Source of the DNA: a virus
Virus record (IMG/VR): IMGVR_UViG_3300047471_000717
Location: 1 to 51,344 of that record
Reading direction: 5' to 3' (one strand)
DNA: 51,344 bases
The position numbers and the translations under genes are program-made. This document shows positions 35,310 through 43,335 of this stretch, piece after piece (position 1 is the stretch's first letter; each line of letters begins with the position of its first letter). The notes beneath the pieces are model-generated. The model was not told the origin of the DNA. It did no database searches and saw nothing but the letters and a program-made list of their open reading frames with translations.

Positions 35310-37019
35310 TTATGGAACTTTCTGGACGTAGGTCAGATTCCCTGCAAGACCACCAGAACCAGATTGCGATATGCAAAGATCGTGCGCGGCCGTGTTGGTA
35401 AGAGCTATTGTTCCAGATCCACTACCGAGCGTCAAACCTCCGTTGGCCGCGAGTGACAGCCCGCCCGAGCCAGCAGCCGCACCAGCACCAATTAGAGCTT
35501 CCTGCGCGGTATTGCATTCTGTGGTACTGATCAATCCATCGAAGACATTGACAATTGTTGCTGCTGTTGCGATCAATGACAATGAACAGACGTAGATCTT
35601 CTGTGATGTCTGTAGTGCTAGGAGTTTGACCGTTGTGGTTCCGGTTATACTGATTGGGATGTTGATTTTTTGTGAGTATGCACAGGGGTCGTTTGAGGTG
35701 TAGCCGACGACATTGGTACCGGCAGGTAGGGCTGCATTGACTTGGACGCCATTGGTCGTGCCTGGAGTGGTTTGGTCAATCCGCACATTGCCAATGATGG
35801 CCGAGCCAGCGGGGATTGCCCCGGTTACATCAAGGTGAAGTTGTTTGAGGATTGATACAATACTGACCGTACCAGTACCAGCTGCTGCATCAGCTTTGGC
35901 ACCTTGGGTAACATCAGCACCATCAGCCACTGTAACAGCACCACCGCCAGCACCACCAGCAACCACATTGACGCGAAGATTGCCAGCAGTATCAAGGCTC
36001 AATGCACTGGATTGGGCATTTGTATATGATGGGGCACTGGTTGTGACCGCGCCCAGAGCGAGATGTCCAAGTTCGCCAGATGTGGTTGAGCCCTGCGCGA
36101 GAACGCCCCAGTTGGCGGCCGTTCCTGGGTTGGTCAGGAATGGGGTCATGGATGCGATGCCTTGGACTGTAAGGACATCGATTGAAGCCGTACCCGCAGT
36201 ACCTAAAGCCGGCTGCTTTGCTGCTGTGGATGCGCCTGTTGGCAATACAGAGGACTTGACGTTGACAAATGCACCATTAGTTGCATCGCCCCGAGCGCGA
36301 TCCCAGGTGGTGCCATTGAAGAGCCAGCCAGCAACGGCACCTGTGTTGTTGCCGTTGACACCATCACCCAATGCAAGGGCTGTGAGCCATTTTTGCATAT
36401 TGGTTGAGTCGGCCAAACCAATGGCTGTACCGTTGGCTGGGAATGCGGCACTGAAGGCAGATGAAGTTCCGCCGCCCGATGATCCGCCGCCCCCTCCACC
36501 AGTTCCAGTTGGCAGACCTGATCCGCCGACCATGTTCACAGTGGTTGTGGATGTTCCAGTTATACAGGTTAATTGTGTAGCGCCACCAACCGTGAACGCG
36601 AACCATCCACCATTGGGGGCCAATGGCTGATCACTGGTGGTTGCAGTTGCGCCCAGTTTGCAATAGGCAAGATTGGTGGTCCCAACATTAGAAGCAACCA
36701 CAACCGCACCAGATGGCAATGTTCCTGTTACGCCACCCGTCGTTACCGAGATTGGTGTACCAGTTGTTGGACTGGCACCTGGAAAGCCAGTGATTGAGGC
36801 AGTTGCTGTGACTGATGCATCAACCTGCATTTTGCCGGCATTGGTGCATTGGATCCAACCAGCCTGACCATCAGTCAATGTGACTGGGGCTGCATTGTAT
36901 GCACATGCGATTGGAACTGGCGGCCCAGGCTGCGGCAGTACCTGAGCCACCAATGGGGCGAGGCCAATGCCACCCAGGACAAGACCAGATGCGATGATAA
37001 GCGATGTCCTGAGTTTCAT
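35310..37019 (-). CDS. Large exported Gly/Ala/Thr-rich protein
   Basis: A 569-residue protein with a Sec signal (MKLRTSLIIASGLVLGGIGLAP, likely cut near LVAQ). A Gly-rich linker near residues 168-185 joins an N-terminal beta region to a middle of low complexity. The C-terminal 130 residues (DPCAYSQKINIPISITGTTTVKLLAL ... AAHDLCISQSGSGGLAG) contain four cysteines and look like a compact beta-sandwich. Its size and composition resemble a surface adhesin or virion decoration. The function is unknown; a signal peptide is unexpected for a virion protein. Confidence 0.68.
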   Translation of the reverse strand: MKLRTSLIIASGLVLGGIGLAPLVAQVLPQPGPPVPIACAYNAAPVTLTDGQAGWIQCTNAGKMQVDASVTATASITGFPGASPTTGTPISVTTGGVTGTLPSGAVVVASNVGTTNLAYCKLGATATTSDQPLAPNGGWFAFTVGGATQLTCITGTSTTTVNMVGGSGLPTGTGGGGGGSSGGGTSSAFSAAFPANGTAIGLADSTNMQKWLTALALGDGVNGNNTGAVAGWLFNGTTWDRARGDATNGAFVNVKSSVLPTGASTAAKQPALGTAGTASIDVLTVQGIASMTPFLTNPGTAANWGVLAQGSTTSGELGHLALGAVTTSAPSYTNAQSSALSLDTAGNLRVNVVAGGAGGGAVTVADGADVTQGAKADAAAGTGTVSIVSILKQLHLDVTGAIPAGSAIIGNVRIDQTTPGTTNGVQVNAALPAGTNVVGYTSNDPCAYSQKINIPISITGTTTVKLLALQTSQKIYVCSLSLIATAATIVNVFDGLISTTECNTAQEALIGAGAAAGSGGLSLAANGGLTLGSGSGTIALTNTAAHDLCISQSGSGGLAGNLTYVQKVP

Positions 37020-37030
37020 CAGAGTGGTCC

Positions 37031-37435
37031 TTACTTTTTGTCGGACTCGGGCGGGGAGAACATTGGTTTGGGTTTGGAGTCGGGCTCATTCACGAGCGGG
37101 GCTTTGTATTGATTGTCGAGGCCCGGTCTGGGTGCGCCCGGTGGAAGAACCTTGGCCTCTGAGCCCGTGCCCTGTACTGGAATCGCCTTGGTCGGATCGC
37201 GTTCGGGCGCGGTCGTTCCAAAGTAGTCCGAGTACAATCTCTTGGCCTCATCATCCAACGGAGTCATCTGACGTGAGGGCGGGCGCGGGGAACCCTTTTT
37301 GGCCACACCGCCCCTGCCATCATCAGTATCCTGCACATAGCGATACGCGATGCTGCCAGAATCATCCCCAATGACGGTTCCGGGTTCCAACAGCATATCA
37401 TCAATGTAGTGTTGGGCATCGAGTCGGTATTGCAT
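37031..37435 (-). CDS. Conserved hypothetical protein of the head gene cluster
   Basis: A 134-residue protein. The N-terminal 35 residues (MQYRLDAQHYIDDMLLEPGT, then VIGDD) form a recognisable conserved motif of phage head-region proteins. The remaining 100 residues are hydrophilic and Pro-, Lys- and Asp-rich, probably disordered. There is no export signal, unlike both neighbouring genes. The role is unknown. Confidence 0.68.
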   Translation of the reverse strand: MQYRLDAQHYIDDMLLEPGTVIGDDSGSIAYRYVQDTDDGRGGVAKKGSPRPPSRQMTPLDDEAKRLYSDYFGTTAPERDPTKAIPVQGTGSEAKVLPPGAPRPGLDNQYKAPLVNEPDSKPKPMFSPPESDKK

Positions 37436-37440
37436 GTTCG

Positions 37441-38088
37441 TTATTCCTCAGTCCAAGTGAGTGAGCCATTCCACACAGAGGCATTGGTAACGGTAACGCC
37501 TTGGATATTGGCGCAGATTTGCATTGCAGCCCCGGTTAGCGTGGGCGGCTGCAAGAGGTTGGCATTGTCTCTGGCATAGTCAAAGACCAGAGGCACAATA
37601 ATGGCAGCGGTTGTTACTACTGGCATTGTGAGCGAAGCTGCATCCAAGTAGGTTGGGGCAGTGTCAGTGATAGTTGGATTGGCCACATAGGAGATGAGCG
37701 TTGCGCTTGCGGCTGCATTGGTGGCCGAGCGACTCATGATTTGAGTCGTCGTGCCGGGATTGGCAGTGGTTGAGGCCGCTGTACCACCAGTATCAACCGT
37801 CACACGCTTCAACATGACCACGGGCAGCGATTGAACTGCCGTGGCCGTAGTTCCAGAGATCTTGAGACTCTGAAGCTTCACAGTTTTGGTCGCCGAACCG
37901 GCGATACAGATCACATCGGTTCCGGCAGTGACTGGTACGAGACCCACAAAGGCAGATGAATATGTGGTCTTGCCCTGATAGTTGGACAGCACGCCAACCT
38001 GAGGAACTGTATTGACCTGCGCGTGGATGGAAGTGGCCACGAGGGCCACTCCAATCAGGGCAGATGAGAGGAGCAGAAGTTTTTTCAT
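37441..38088 (-). CDS. Exported protein of unknown function
   Basis: A 215-residue protein with a clear Sec signal: MKK, a hydrophobic core (LLLLSSALIGVALVATS), and a cleavage site after IHA. The mature part is Thr-, Ala- and Val-rich, predicted beta, with two cysteines (DVICIAG and MQICANIQG). It is not recognisable as a known fold. It follows the cement-protein gene, which makes export of its product puzzling. It may be a virion surface protein with a signal-like start, or an independent exported protein. Confidence 0.68.
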   Translation of the reverse strand: MKKLLLLSSALIGVALVATSIHAQVNTVPQVGVLSNYQGKTTYSSAFVGLVPVTAGTDVICIAGSATKTVKLQSLKISGTTATAVQSLPVVMLKRVTVDTGGTAASTTANPGTTTQIMSRSATNAAASATLISYVANPTITDTAPTYLDAASLTMPVVTTAAIIVPLVFDYARDNANLLQPPTLTGAAMQICANIQGVTVTNASVWNGSLTWTEE

Positions 38089-38100
38089 GGGTTCTGTTCC

Positions 38101-38565
38101 TTAGTTGGTGATGTAGATGCCGGCAGGATAATTGATCGAGTCCTGACGGTCGAGAACCAGAGCCGATGTGACAGCACCGGGCGTGAAGTGCAGCGAGCCC
38201 ATTACGTAGGCAAGGCGCAGATAGCGAGGCTGTGGATCATTACCAAGGCTATTCCACAACCCATTGGCGGGCCAATCGATCGGGAAGAGCTTCGCGTTGA
38301 CCACCAATTCAGCCGCCGCATAGGCCCTTGATTCAGCATATACCGTATATGTTGAATTGTCGGTCGAGCCCTGGGCCTGAACCGTCAACGTACCACTGTC
38401 CGTTGTCGAGAAGCCAGTTGTGATGAAGCAGGCGATTTTGAGTGCTGGATCATCACCAACGCCCATGTTGCGCGCGTTGAGCAAGTCAATCACGTTTGTA
38501 CTTGCGATAGTTCCCGTGGTCAGGTTCTGAGCCGACGAGAACAGAAGGAGTCCGTCCATGATCAT
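38101..38565 (-). CDS. Capsid cement/decoration protein, Bbp16-like
   Basis: A 154-residue protein directly downstream of the major capsid gene. The pattern DGLLLFSSAQNLTTGTIASTNVIDL, then GVGDDPALKIACFIT and a C-terminal beta-sandwich, matches the BPP-1 cement protein type. Such proteins form trimers on the HK97-type shell. ATG at 38565 and an in-frame ATG at 38559 are both possible starts. Confidence 0.78.
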   Translation of the reverse strand: MIMDGLLLFSSAQNLTTGTIASTNVIDLLNARNMGVGDDPALKIACFITTGFSTTDSGTLTVQAQGSTDNSTYTVYAESRAYAAAELVVNAKLFPIDWPANGLWNSLGNDPQPRYLRLAYVMGSLHFTPGAVTSALVLDRQDSINYPAGIYITN

Positions 38566-38614
38566 GATGTGTGTTCCTTGGTTTGGGTTTCACTCAGAGG
38601 CTGATGTCTATTCA

Positions 38615-39682
38615 TCAAGTCACCCGTGCTTCGGCGTTGGTGATAGCATCAACCGTGCGGATAGGGATACCAAGGAAGGTTGTGACGGGACGGCCAGCAA
38701 ACTGTTCGATTTGGAGCAAGACGTTGGTTTTGTTCACAGCCTGCAGATGGAGGAAGGTTTTGACAGTACGGTTACAATAAATAACCGTTCGGCCCATCGC
38801 GCCCTGGATCGAGGGTGCATCTGAGGTCTGAGTCGTTGTTTGCATTGGGCTTGTGGTCGGGAGTCGATTGAAGGCTCGAATGAGGGCATTAATAATATTG
38901 GCCGCATTGACTGTTGAAAGGTCAGATACGTCAATATTGCAAATGCGAACATTGTAGCGCCAATCGCGGACGCACATGCCGAGTTCCCATTTGAAGTGGT
39001 CTACCCAGGCCCAGAAGTAGGCACCAGTTGCGAAGGTCTGGGTTACGTCTTGGACACGTTGTTTGCCCATGTCGGTGTGTTGCAGACCGGCATTGGAGCC
39101 CTTGGGGAAGATACACGTCGTAGTGTCTGCACCCCAAGTAACAACCCAAATCGAAGTATTGTCACCGCCAGTGCCCTGAGCATCGATCACATTATAGGCT
39201 GTGAGCGCACTGGTAGTCGTCACTGTATTGTAGCGCGGGGCCAAGCCCGTGAACCGCTCGGGGTTGACGGCAGTGCTGCCATAGATGAGGGTCGAGGCCA
39301 TTTGTTGGTTCATGCCCTCAAGGAACGCACGGGATTCAGACAGGCGGAACTCCGCTGAGTCGCCATTGAGCTTGGCAACATCCACATCAAGTTGAGATTC
39401 AGCCTCAAGGTTACCGCATGTGTCTACGATCTGGGCTGTGGTCGATTTGGTCGGCACAATGCCGTAGTTCAAAAGGCGCCAAGTCGCCGTTGGAAGTCCC
39501 GTGCGAATGGTTGTCTTGTGCCCTGTGACCAGATTTCCTTGGATTGCCAGCATATCCAACAAAATCTCGTTCGATTGCGACAGGATTTCCACAATCCTGG
39601 CAATCTTCATCTGCCCATTTTCATCATCAACGCGCTTTGCCCAATCGGCGTAGGTGAGCGCGCCCGTGCCTAGTACGGCCAT
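38615..39682 (-). CDS. Major capsid protein, BPP-1-like HK97 fold
   Basis: A 355-residue protein beginning MAVLGTGALTYADWAKRVDD. The N-arm, then ILSQSNEILLDMLAIQGN and RTGLPTATWRLLNYG, is characteristic of the Bbp17-type capsid proteins. SRAFLEGMNQQMASTLIYGS and the C-terminal A-domain continue as expected. It lies between a scaffold-like and a cement-like gene, in the order used by BPP-1. A 49-base gap, with nothing obvious in it, precedes the cement gene. Confidence 0.9.
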   Translation of the reverse strand: MAVLGTGALTYADWAKRVDDENGQMKIARIVEILSQSNEILLDMLAIQGNLVTGHKTTIRTGLPTATWRLLNYGIVPTKSTTAQIVDTCGNLEAESQLDVDVAKLNGDSAEFRLSESRAFLEGMNQQMASTLIYGSTAVNPERFTGLAPRYNTVTTTSALTAYNVIDAQGTGGDNTSIWVVTWGADTTTCIFPKGSNAGLQHTDMGKQRVQDVTQTFATGAYFWAWVDHFKWELGMCVRDWRYNVRICNIDVSDLSTVNAANIINALIRAFNRLPTTSPMQTTTQTSDAPSIQGAMGRTVIYCNRTVKTFLHLQAVNKTNVLLQIEQFAGRPVTTFLGIPIRTVDAITNAEARVT

Positions 39683-39683
39683 A

Positions 39684-40322
39684 TCATGAATCCTTTTGAT
39701 TCATAGACGGGTAGAAGATCTCAGCGACGGATTTTTCCTTGCCGCTGGGAGGCCCGCCTGCAACGTGGCTTCCCTCAGTCAGAGCCTTAGCCATCACGGC
39801 TAGACCCCTGATGAAAGCTGGATTGTTTCCAACACCTGTGATGTCCAGGGATTGACGAAAGGCGGCAGCAGTGGCTGAGCCCATTGTATCAATGGCCTTG
39901 GAAATCATCTGCTTTGTGGGTTCGAACTTGGATCCGCCGATCTCAGGATCGGCTTTCACCTCATTGACCCACTTCTCGTTAGTGTCGGTCCAGGCTTTGG
40001 TATAGGACTCGCCTACCGTTTTCATGGCCGAGTTGTAGAGATCGAGCATTTTGGTGCCCCGTTCGGCGGGGCTCAGTTTCTCATCATTTACGATGGATGC
40101 GTAGTCACTTAGGGTCTTTTCATCAACCGTTGCACCATCTGGTGCCTTGTAGCCCTTGGGATCGAAAAGAGCAGCAGTCTCAGTCTTTGATTCAGTCTTT
40201 TCGCTGGCGATGGTTGGTTGGGTGTCGCCAGCGGGGACTGGAGTCTGATCTGAGACCACTGGTGCAGGCGCAGGAGCCGGAGTTGCCTGTACAGGTGGTG
40301 TGACTGGGGCTTCATCAGCCAT
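39684..40322 (-). CDS. Capsid scaffolding protein
   Basis: A 212-residue protein. The first 45 residues are Pro-, Ala- and Thr-rich and disordered (MADEAPVTPPVQATPAPAPA). The middle is acidic and helical (EKLSPAERGTKMLDLYNSAMKTVGESYTKAWTDTNEKW), and the basic C-terminus carries GGPPSGKEKSVAEIFYPSMN. This composition and the position just before the capsid gene are typical of a scaffold. It ends one base before the capsid gene. Confidence 0.78.
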   Translation of the reverse strand: MADEAPVTPPVQATPAPAPAPVVSDQTPVPAGDTQPTIASEKTESKTETAALFDPKGYKAPDGATVDEKTLSDYASIVNDEKLSPAERGTKMLDLYNSAMKTVGESYTKAWTDTNEKWVNEVKADPEIGGSKFEPTKQMISKAIDTMGSATAAAFRQSLDITGVGNNPAFIRGLAVMAKALTEGSHVAGGPPSGKEKSVAEIFYPSMNQKDS

Positions 40323-40623
40323 GGTTATTTTCCCTCATCATTTGAAGATAGAGTTCTGGCGCGGCCGATTCGATCGCCGATCTCAGCTGCAACCCAACAT
40401 TCATCTCGCCACATGAATGTGCCATCAAAAGTGCATCGCTCGAAAAGGGATTGGATCCAATGCGGGCGCTCAATAAGATCTCGTACATCCATTTGCGAAA
40501 GCCTTGAATTTGCATCACATTCTTGATCGTTTCGTTGCGCTCAAGTGCAGCTTGTCTGATGTCTTTTCGTCGCCGTTCAACCTGCTTCGGATCAGAGACA
40601 TCGATTTCAACTTCATCAGCCAT
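40315..40623 (-). CDS. Bbp19-like phage protein
   Basis: A 102-residue protein. RRRKDIRQAALERNETIKNVMQIQGFRKWMYEILLSARIG and NPFSSDALLMAHSCGEMNVGLQL match the conserved Bbp19-type domain found between portal and scaffold genes of BPP-1-like phages. The exact role is not established, though a part in head assembly is likely. It overlaps both neighbours by eight bases. Confidence 0.82.
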   Translation of the reverse strand: MADEVEIDVSDPKQVERRRKDIRQAALERNETIKNVMQIQGFRKWMYEILLSARIGSNPFSSDALLMAHSCGEMNVGLQLRSAIESAAPELYLQMMRENNHG

Positions 40624-41269
40624 TTACAGCAGCCTTTTCAGGAGCATTGGCCTCTGCCATGCGCCTAGCGTCTGCTGGCTTCAATTCATACTGAACCATA
40701 TGCCCAATTTCTTCGGTCAGATCGAGATCACACCAAACCCTGTGCCCATGTTCTAGCATCATTCGTGTGAAGATATAATCCTCGCCCAATGTAGTTTCGC
40801 GCTCTTCGTTGGCCTCAAGTCTGAAATAGGGACGCTTGAGACAATCAAATACAGAGGTCTTTACTAATAAACACCCCGTTGGAATGTGAGTCATTTCAAC
40901 CAAACCAGTTCGAATATCAGGAGTTGAGCTATTGCCCAATAAATCAAAGGGAGGCCCACGGCGCACGTAAGTAGCACACACAATGTCTTTCCCATGGGCC
41001 AGCAGCCGTTTGGGTGTGTCTTGGGGGAAGGTCATATCAGAGTCGAGGAAGAGAATGTAGTCTGGTTTTAACATCTGCGCGGCTTCAACAATCTGATTCC
41101 TAGCGTTCACAATGATGGAGGAATGGCCTTTGATAAGGCCCTGTTTGCCGGGATATTGCCTGCCAATGGCCCAGATTGATTGCATGAATTCGCTGTGGCA
41201 GAGCATTCCGCAGGGGACACCCAAACAGATGAAGGGCCATTCTTTTTTGATGGGGATTACATCGGTCAT
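40616..41269 (-). CDS. GT2-like glycosyltransferase in the head gene cluster
   Basis: A 217-residue protein. SSIIVNARNQIVEAAQ, then YILFLDSDMTFP with the D-x-D pair Asp76 and Asp78, and GEDYIFTRMM near the C-terminus are the marks of a GT-A fold glycosyltransferase. It is short, with only the catalytic domain, and has no membrane helix. It is embedded between the portal and Bbp19-like genes, with overlaps on both sides. Possible targets are the virion, the host surface polymer or modified DNA; nothing in the sequence decides. Confidence 0.75.
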   Translation of the reverse strand: MTDVIPIKKEWPFICLGVPCGMLCHSEFMQSIWAIGRQYPGKQGLIKGHSSIIVNARNQIVEAAQMLKPDYILFLDSDMTFPQDTPKRLLAHGKDIVCATYVRRGPPFDLLGNSSTPDIRTGLVEMTHIPTGCLLVKTSVFDCLKRPYFRLEANEERETTLGEDYIFTRMMLEHGHRVWCDLDLTEEIGHMVQYELKPADARRMAEANAPEKAAVNG

Positions 41270-42936
41270 TGTTGGGCTCCGCCGATCATAGCCTGGAGGG
41301 CGTTTTGGCCACCGCCAAGATCAGTTTCACTCAGTGTTTTGCCTGCTTTGGCCGCGCCCTGGCCAACATCGGTTAAGTATTGCAACTTCTGCGCCTGGGC
41401 TTTGGCAGCGCGCATTGCGGCAATGACCTCTGGGGTGTTCATTAGCTTGGGATCATTTCCAAGAAGCGAACTATACTCTTGAATACTTGCGTCCCAGTTG
41501 GGGACATCTAGGGCTTCTGGATGGATTGCTGCCAGATTACCTACCAATTGGAAAACCCGCTCGATTGCGGCTGTGCTGGCTGCTGATTGGGCCGCTGCCA
41601 GCATGGATGAGTATTCGACCTGGATTGGCTTGCCATGGATTTCGGGTGGGGCTGGCGGCAGTAGACCACCTCTCATCATAATGCCGAACAGGCGGTCAAT
41701 GGCGGGGTCTAGGGCCTCTGTCTGGAAGCGTTCCAGGACCGGGCCCAGCATTACCAGCTTTTCTTCGCGCCGGGCATCAACCGCAGCCGCCGATCGAGGT
41801 TCTGCCTGCAATTCTTGAAACATCAGGAATAAGTCGTTGAAAAATATCCCCTTGATGCGCTTCTGGACCTCTGCAATGTCAGCCATCAACTCCTGGATCG
41901 GCGGTCTGAAGTTTTCATATGCTGGCTTGAAACCCGCTCCATCTTTGCGAGAAATATAAGTAACGCCACCGGGGAGAGTTGATGCTGGAGCATTTTTAAG
42001 CTCCACATCGGCAACCATTGGAGGATTCGCCAGCTTATCAATGGCTTGGGCCTTGCGGCGGGTCTCCTGTTGTAATTGTTTGATATCCCCGAGTGCGTCC
42101 ATGCCTGGACCCCGCCCGTACGCATCATTTCCCGATATATCCCAGCGCGGTACAATACCGGGCCATTCATGGAAGCCTCGCTTTGAGAGGAACTCCTGCT
42201 CGGTTGGTGAGCCCCGTTCCCAGTAGAACTCTGCCCATGGGAAGCGTTTGTTGATACCGCCCTGGCCATCGTTGGCCTGGATGGCATGACAAACGATGAT
42301 TTCCTTGACCAAACCCGTTCCACCCATTCTGGCCAGGTTCTCAACGCTCTGTGATACCTTACCTGGCCATTCTTCTATCATCTGAGACACCGTTCGGGTG
42401 ATCTCACGATAAAAGATGTGCGCCATGCCATATTGATCGTTGCCACAATAGTATTCGCCCGCGCACGGGTTGCAGCACCAAATCACATTTTCAAAGTCCT
42501 CATAGATTAACATTGGGGCCGTTCCAAAGACGGCCAGATCGGCGTAGCAAACGGCAATGCAATTATAAAAATTGGATTCCTGAAAAACCCGCATCATTCG
42601 ACGTCTACACTCAGTCAACCAGATATTAACCGAGTTTACTTCGTCTTTGTCATACCCTTCGAGTGTGAGATTGAACCACGGACGGGTTGGCGATGTAATG
42701 CCGGACATCATTCCAGAGGCTAGGACTCTGGCAGCAATAGTCCCCGTGGAATCGATGATAGCGCCATTGATCATGGCACCGCGGTTCATTTGGTTGGGGG
42801 TGATCAGCCATCGGTATCGGCGTGGGAGTATGAATCGTGCCAGCTCTGCCCAATGTGTCCACCATGAGTATCGCTCCGTGCGCAGACCAGCAAGTCTGCC
42901 TTCGAGTTGCTCGCGCAATGGGAATTGTGAACTCAT
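41266..42936 (-). CDS. Portal protein
   Basis: A 556-residue protein in the expected place after the terminase. RWLITPNQMNRGAMINGAIIDSTGTIAARVLASGMMSGITSPTRPWF and the later stem region (KQLQQETRRKAQAIDKLANPPM) are typical of podovirus head-tail connector proteins. A helical C-terminus (EVIAAMRAAKAQAQKLQYLT) would be the barrel or crown. It should form the dodecameric ring through which DNA is packaged. It overlaps both neighbours by four bases. Confidence 0.88.
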   Translation of the reverse strand: MSSQFPLREQLEGRLAGLRTERYSWWTHWAELARFILPRRYRWLITPNQMNRGAMINGAIIDSTGTIAARVLASGMMSGITSPTRPWFNLTLEGYDKDEVNSVNIWLTECRRRMMRVFQESNFYNCIAVCYADLAVFGTAPMLIYEDFENVIWCCNPCAGEYYCGNDQYGMAHIFYREITRTVSQMIEEWPGKVSQSVENLARMGGTGLVKEIIVCHAIQANDGQGGINKRFPWAEFYWERGSPTEQEFLSKRGFHEWPGIVPRWDISGNDAYGRGPGMDALGDIKQLQQETRRKAQAIDKLANPPMVADVELKNAPASTLPGGVTYISRKDGAGFKPAYENFRPPIQELMADIAEVQKRIKGIFFNDLFLMFQELQAEPRSAAAVDARREEKLVMLGPVLERFQTEALDPAIDRLFGIMMRGGLLPPAPPEIHGKPIQVEYSSMLAAAQSAASTAAIERVFQLVGNLAAIHPEALDVPNWDASIQEYSSLLGNDPKLMNTPEVIAAMRAAKAQAQKLQYLTDVGQGAAKAGKTLSETDLGGGQNALQAMIGGAQQ

Positions 42937-43160
42937 TGGCCCAGCAGGCTTTTCTTGGCTGTGGATAGTGGTTTGAGATCGCCCTGGGCAGATGTCAGAA
43001 TTGATTGGGCAAACCCGTATGATTGCGGAGCCGATGCCTTGTTAATGAGAGATGTGCCGAATGATGGTGGACTTGGAGTTGATGGGACGCCCGGAGGAGT
43101 TGGGGCCCCGCCAAATGATGATTGGGTGGCTGGTTGATTAAAGATGCTCATGTCAGTCAT
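42933..43160 (-). CDS. Small Pro/Ser-rich protein between terminase and portal
   Basis: A 75-residue protein starting MTDMSIFNQPATQSS; a second in-frame ATG at 43151 is possible. The sequence is Pro-, Ser- and Gly-rich, likely unfolded, with a short helical basic end (LKPLSTAKKSLLGQ). It overlaps the portal gene by four bases and the previous small gene by eight. Such low-complexity proteins are common between terminase and portal genes; no function is known. Confidence 0.65.
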   Translation of the reverse strand: MTDMSIFNQPATQSSFGGAPTPPGVPSTPSPPSFGTSLINKASAPQSYGFAQSILTSAQGDLKPLSTAKKSLLGQ

Positions 43161-43335
43161 TCATTTTTGATTTGGGATAAAAGACATCCTTGGTTGATTT
43201 CTTTTTCTTCTTGCGTTGATCGGCATTATTAAATTCCTTGCCAACTGATTGTGGGACCCCAGCTTTCTTGGCAAATGCTGCGTTGTGAGCCACGGCCGCC
43301 ATAAAGTGTGCCTGTTTGGCAGATGTACTTGGCAT
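43153..43335 (-). CDS. Small basic conserved phage protein
   Basis: A 60-residue protein: MPSTSAKQAHFMAAVAHNAA, then KKAGVPQSVGKEF and a run of lysines. This S-x-K-Q-x-x-F-M-A-A-V-A-H-N start with GVP-x-SVGKEF is a widespread signature in phage head clusters. It ends with a short basic tail. The start overlaps the terminase stop as TAATG. The role is unknown. Confidence 0.72.
   Translation of the reverse strand: MPSTSAKQAHFMAAVAHNAAFAKKAGVPQSVGKEFNNADQRKKKKKSTKDVFYPKSKMND

Noticed and set aside
35845-36630. 261-codon plus-strand open frame antisense to the exported protein gene
   Set aside because: Pro/Val/Ala-rich product with no motif; the opposite frame has a signal peptide and fits the operon. 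It is a shadow caused by codon bias.
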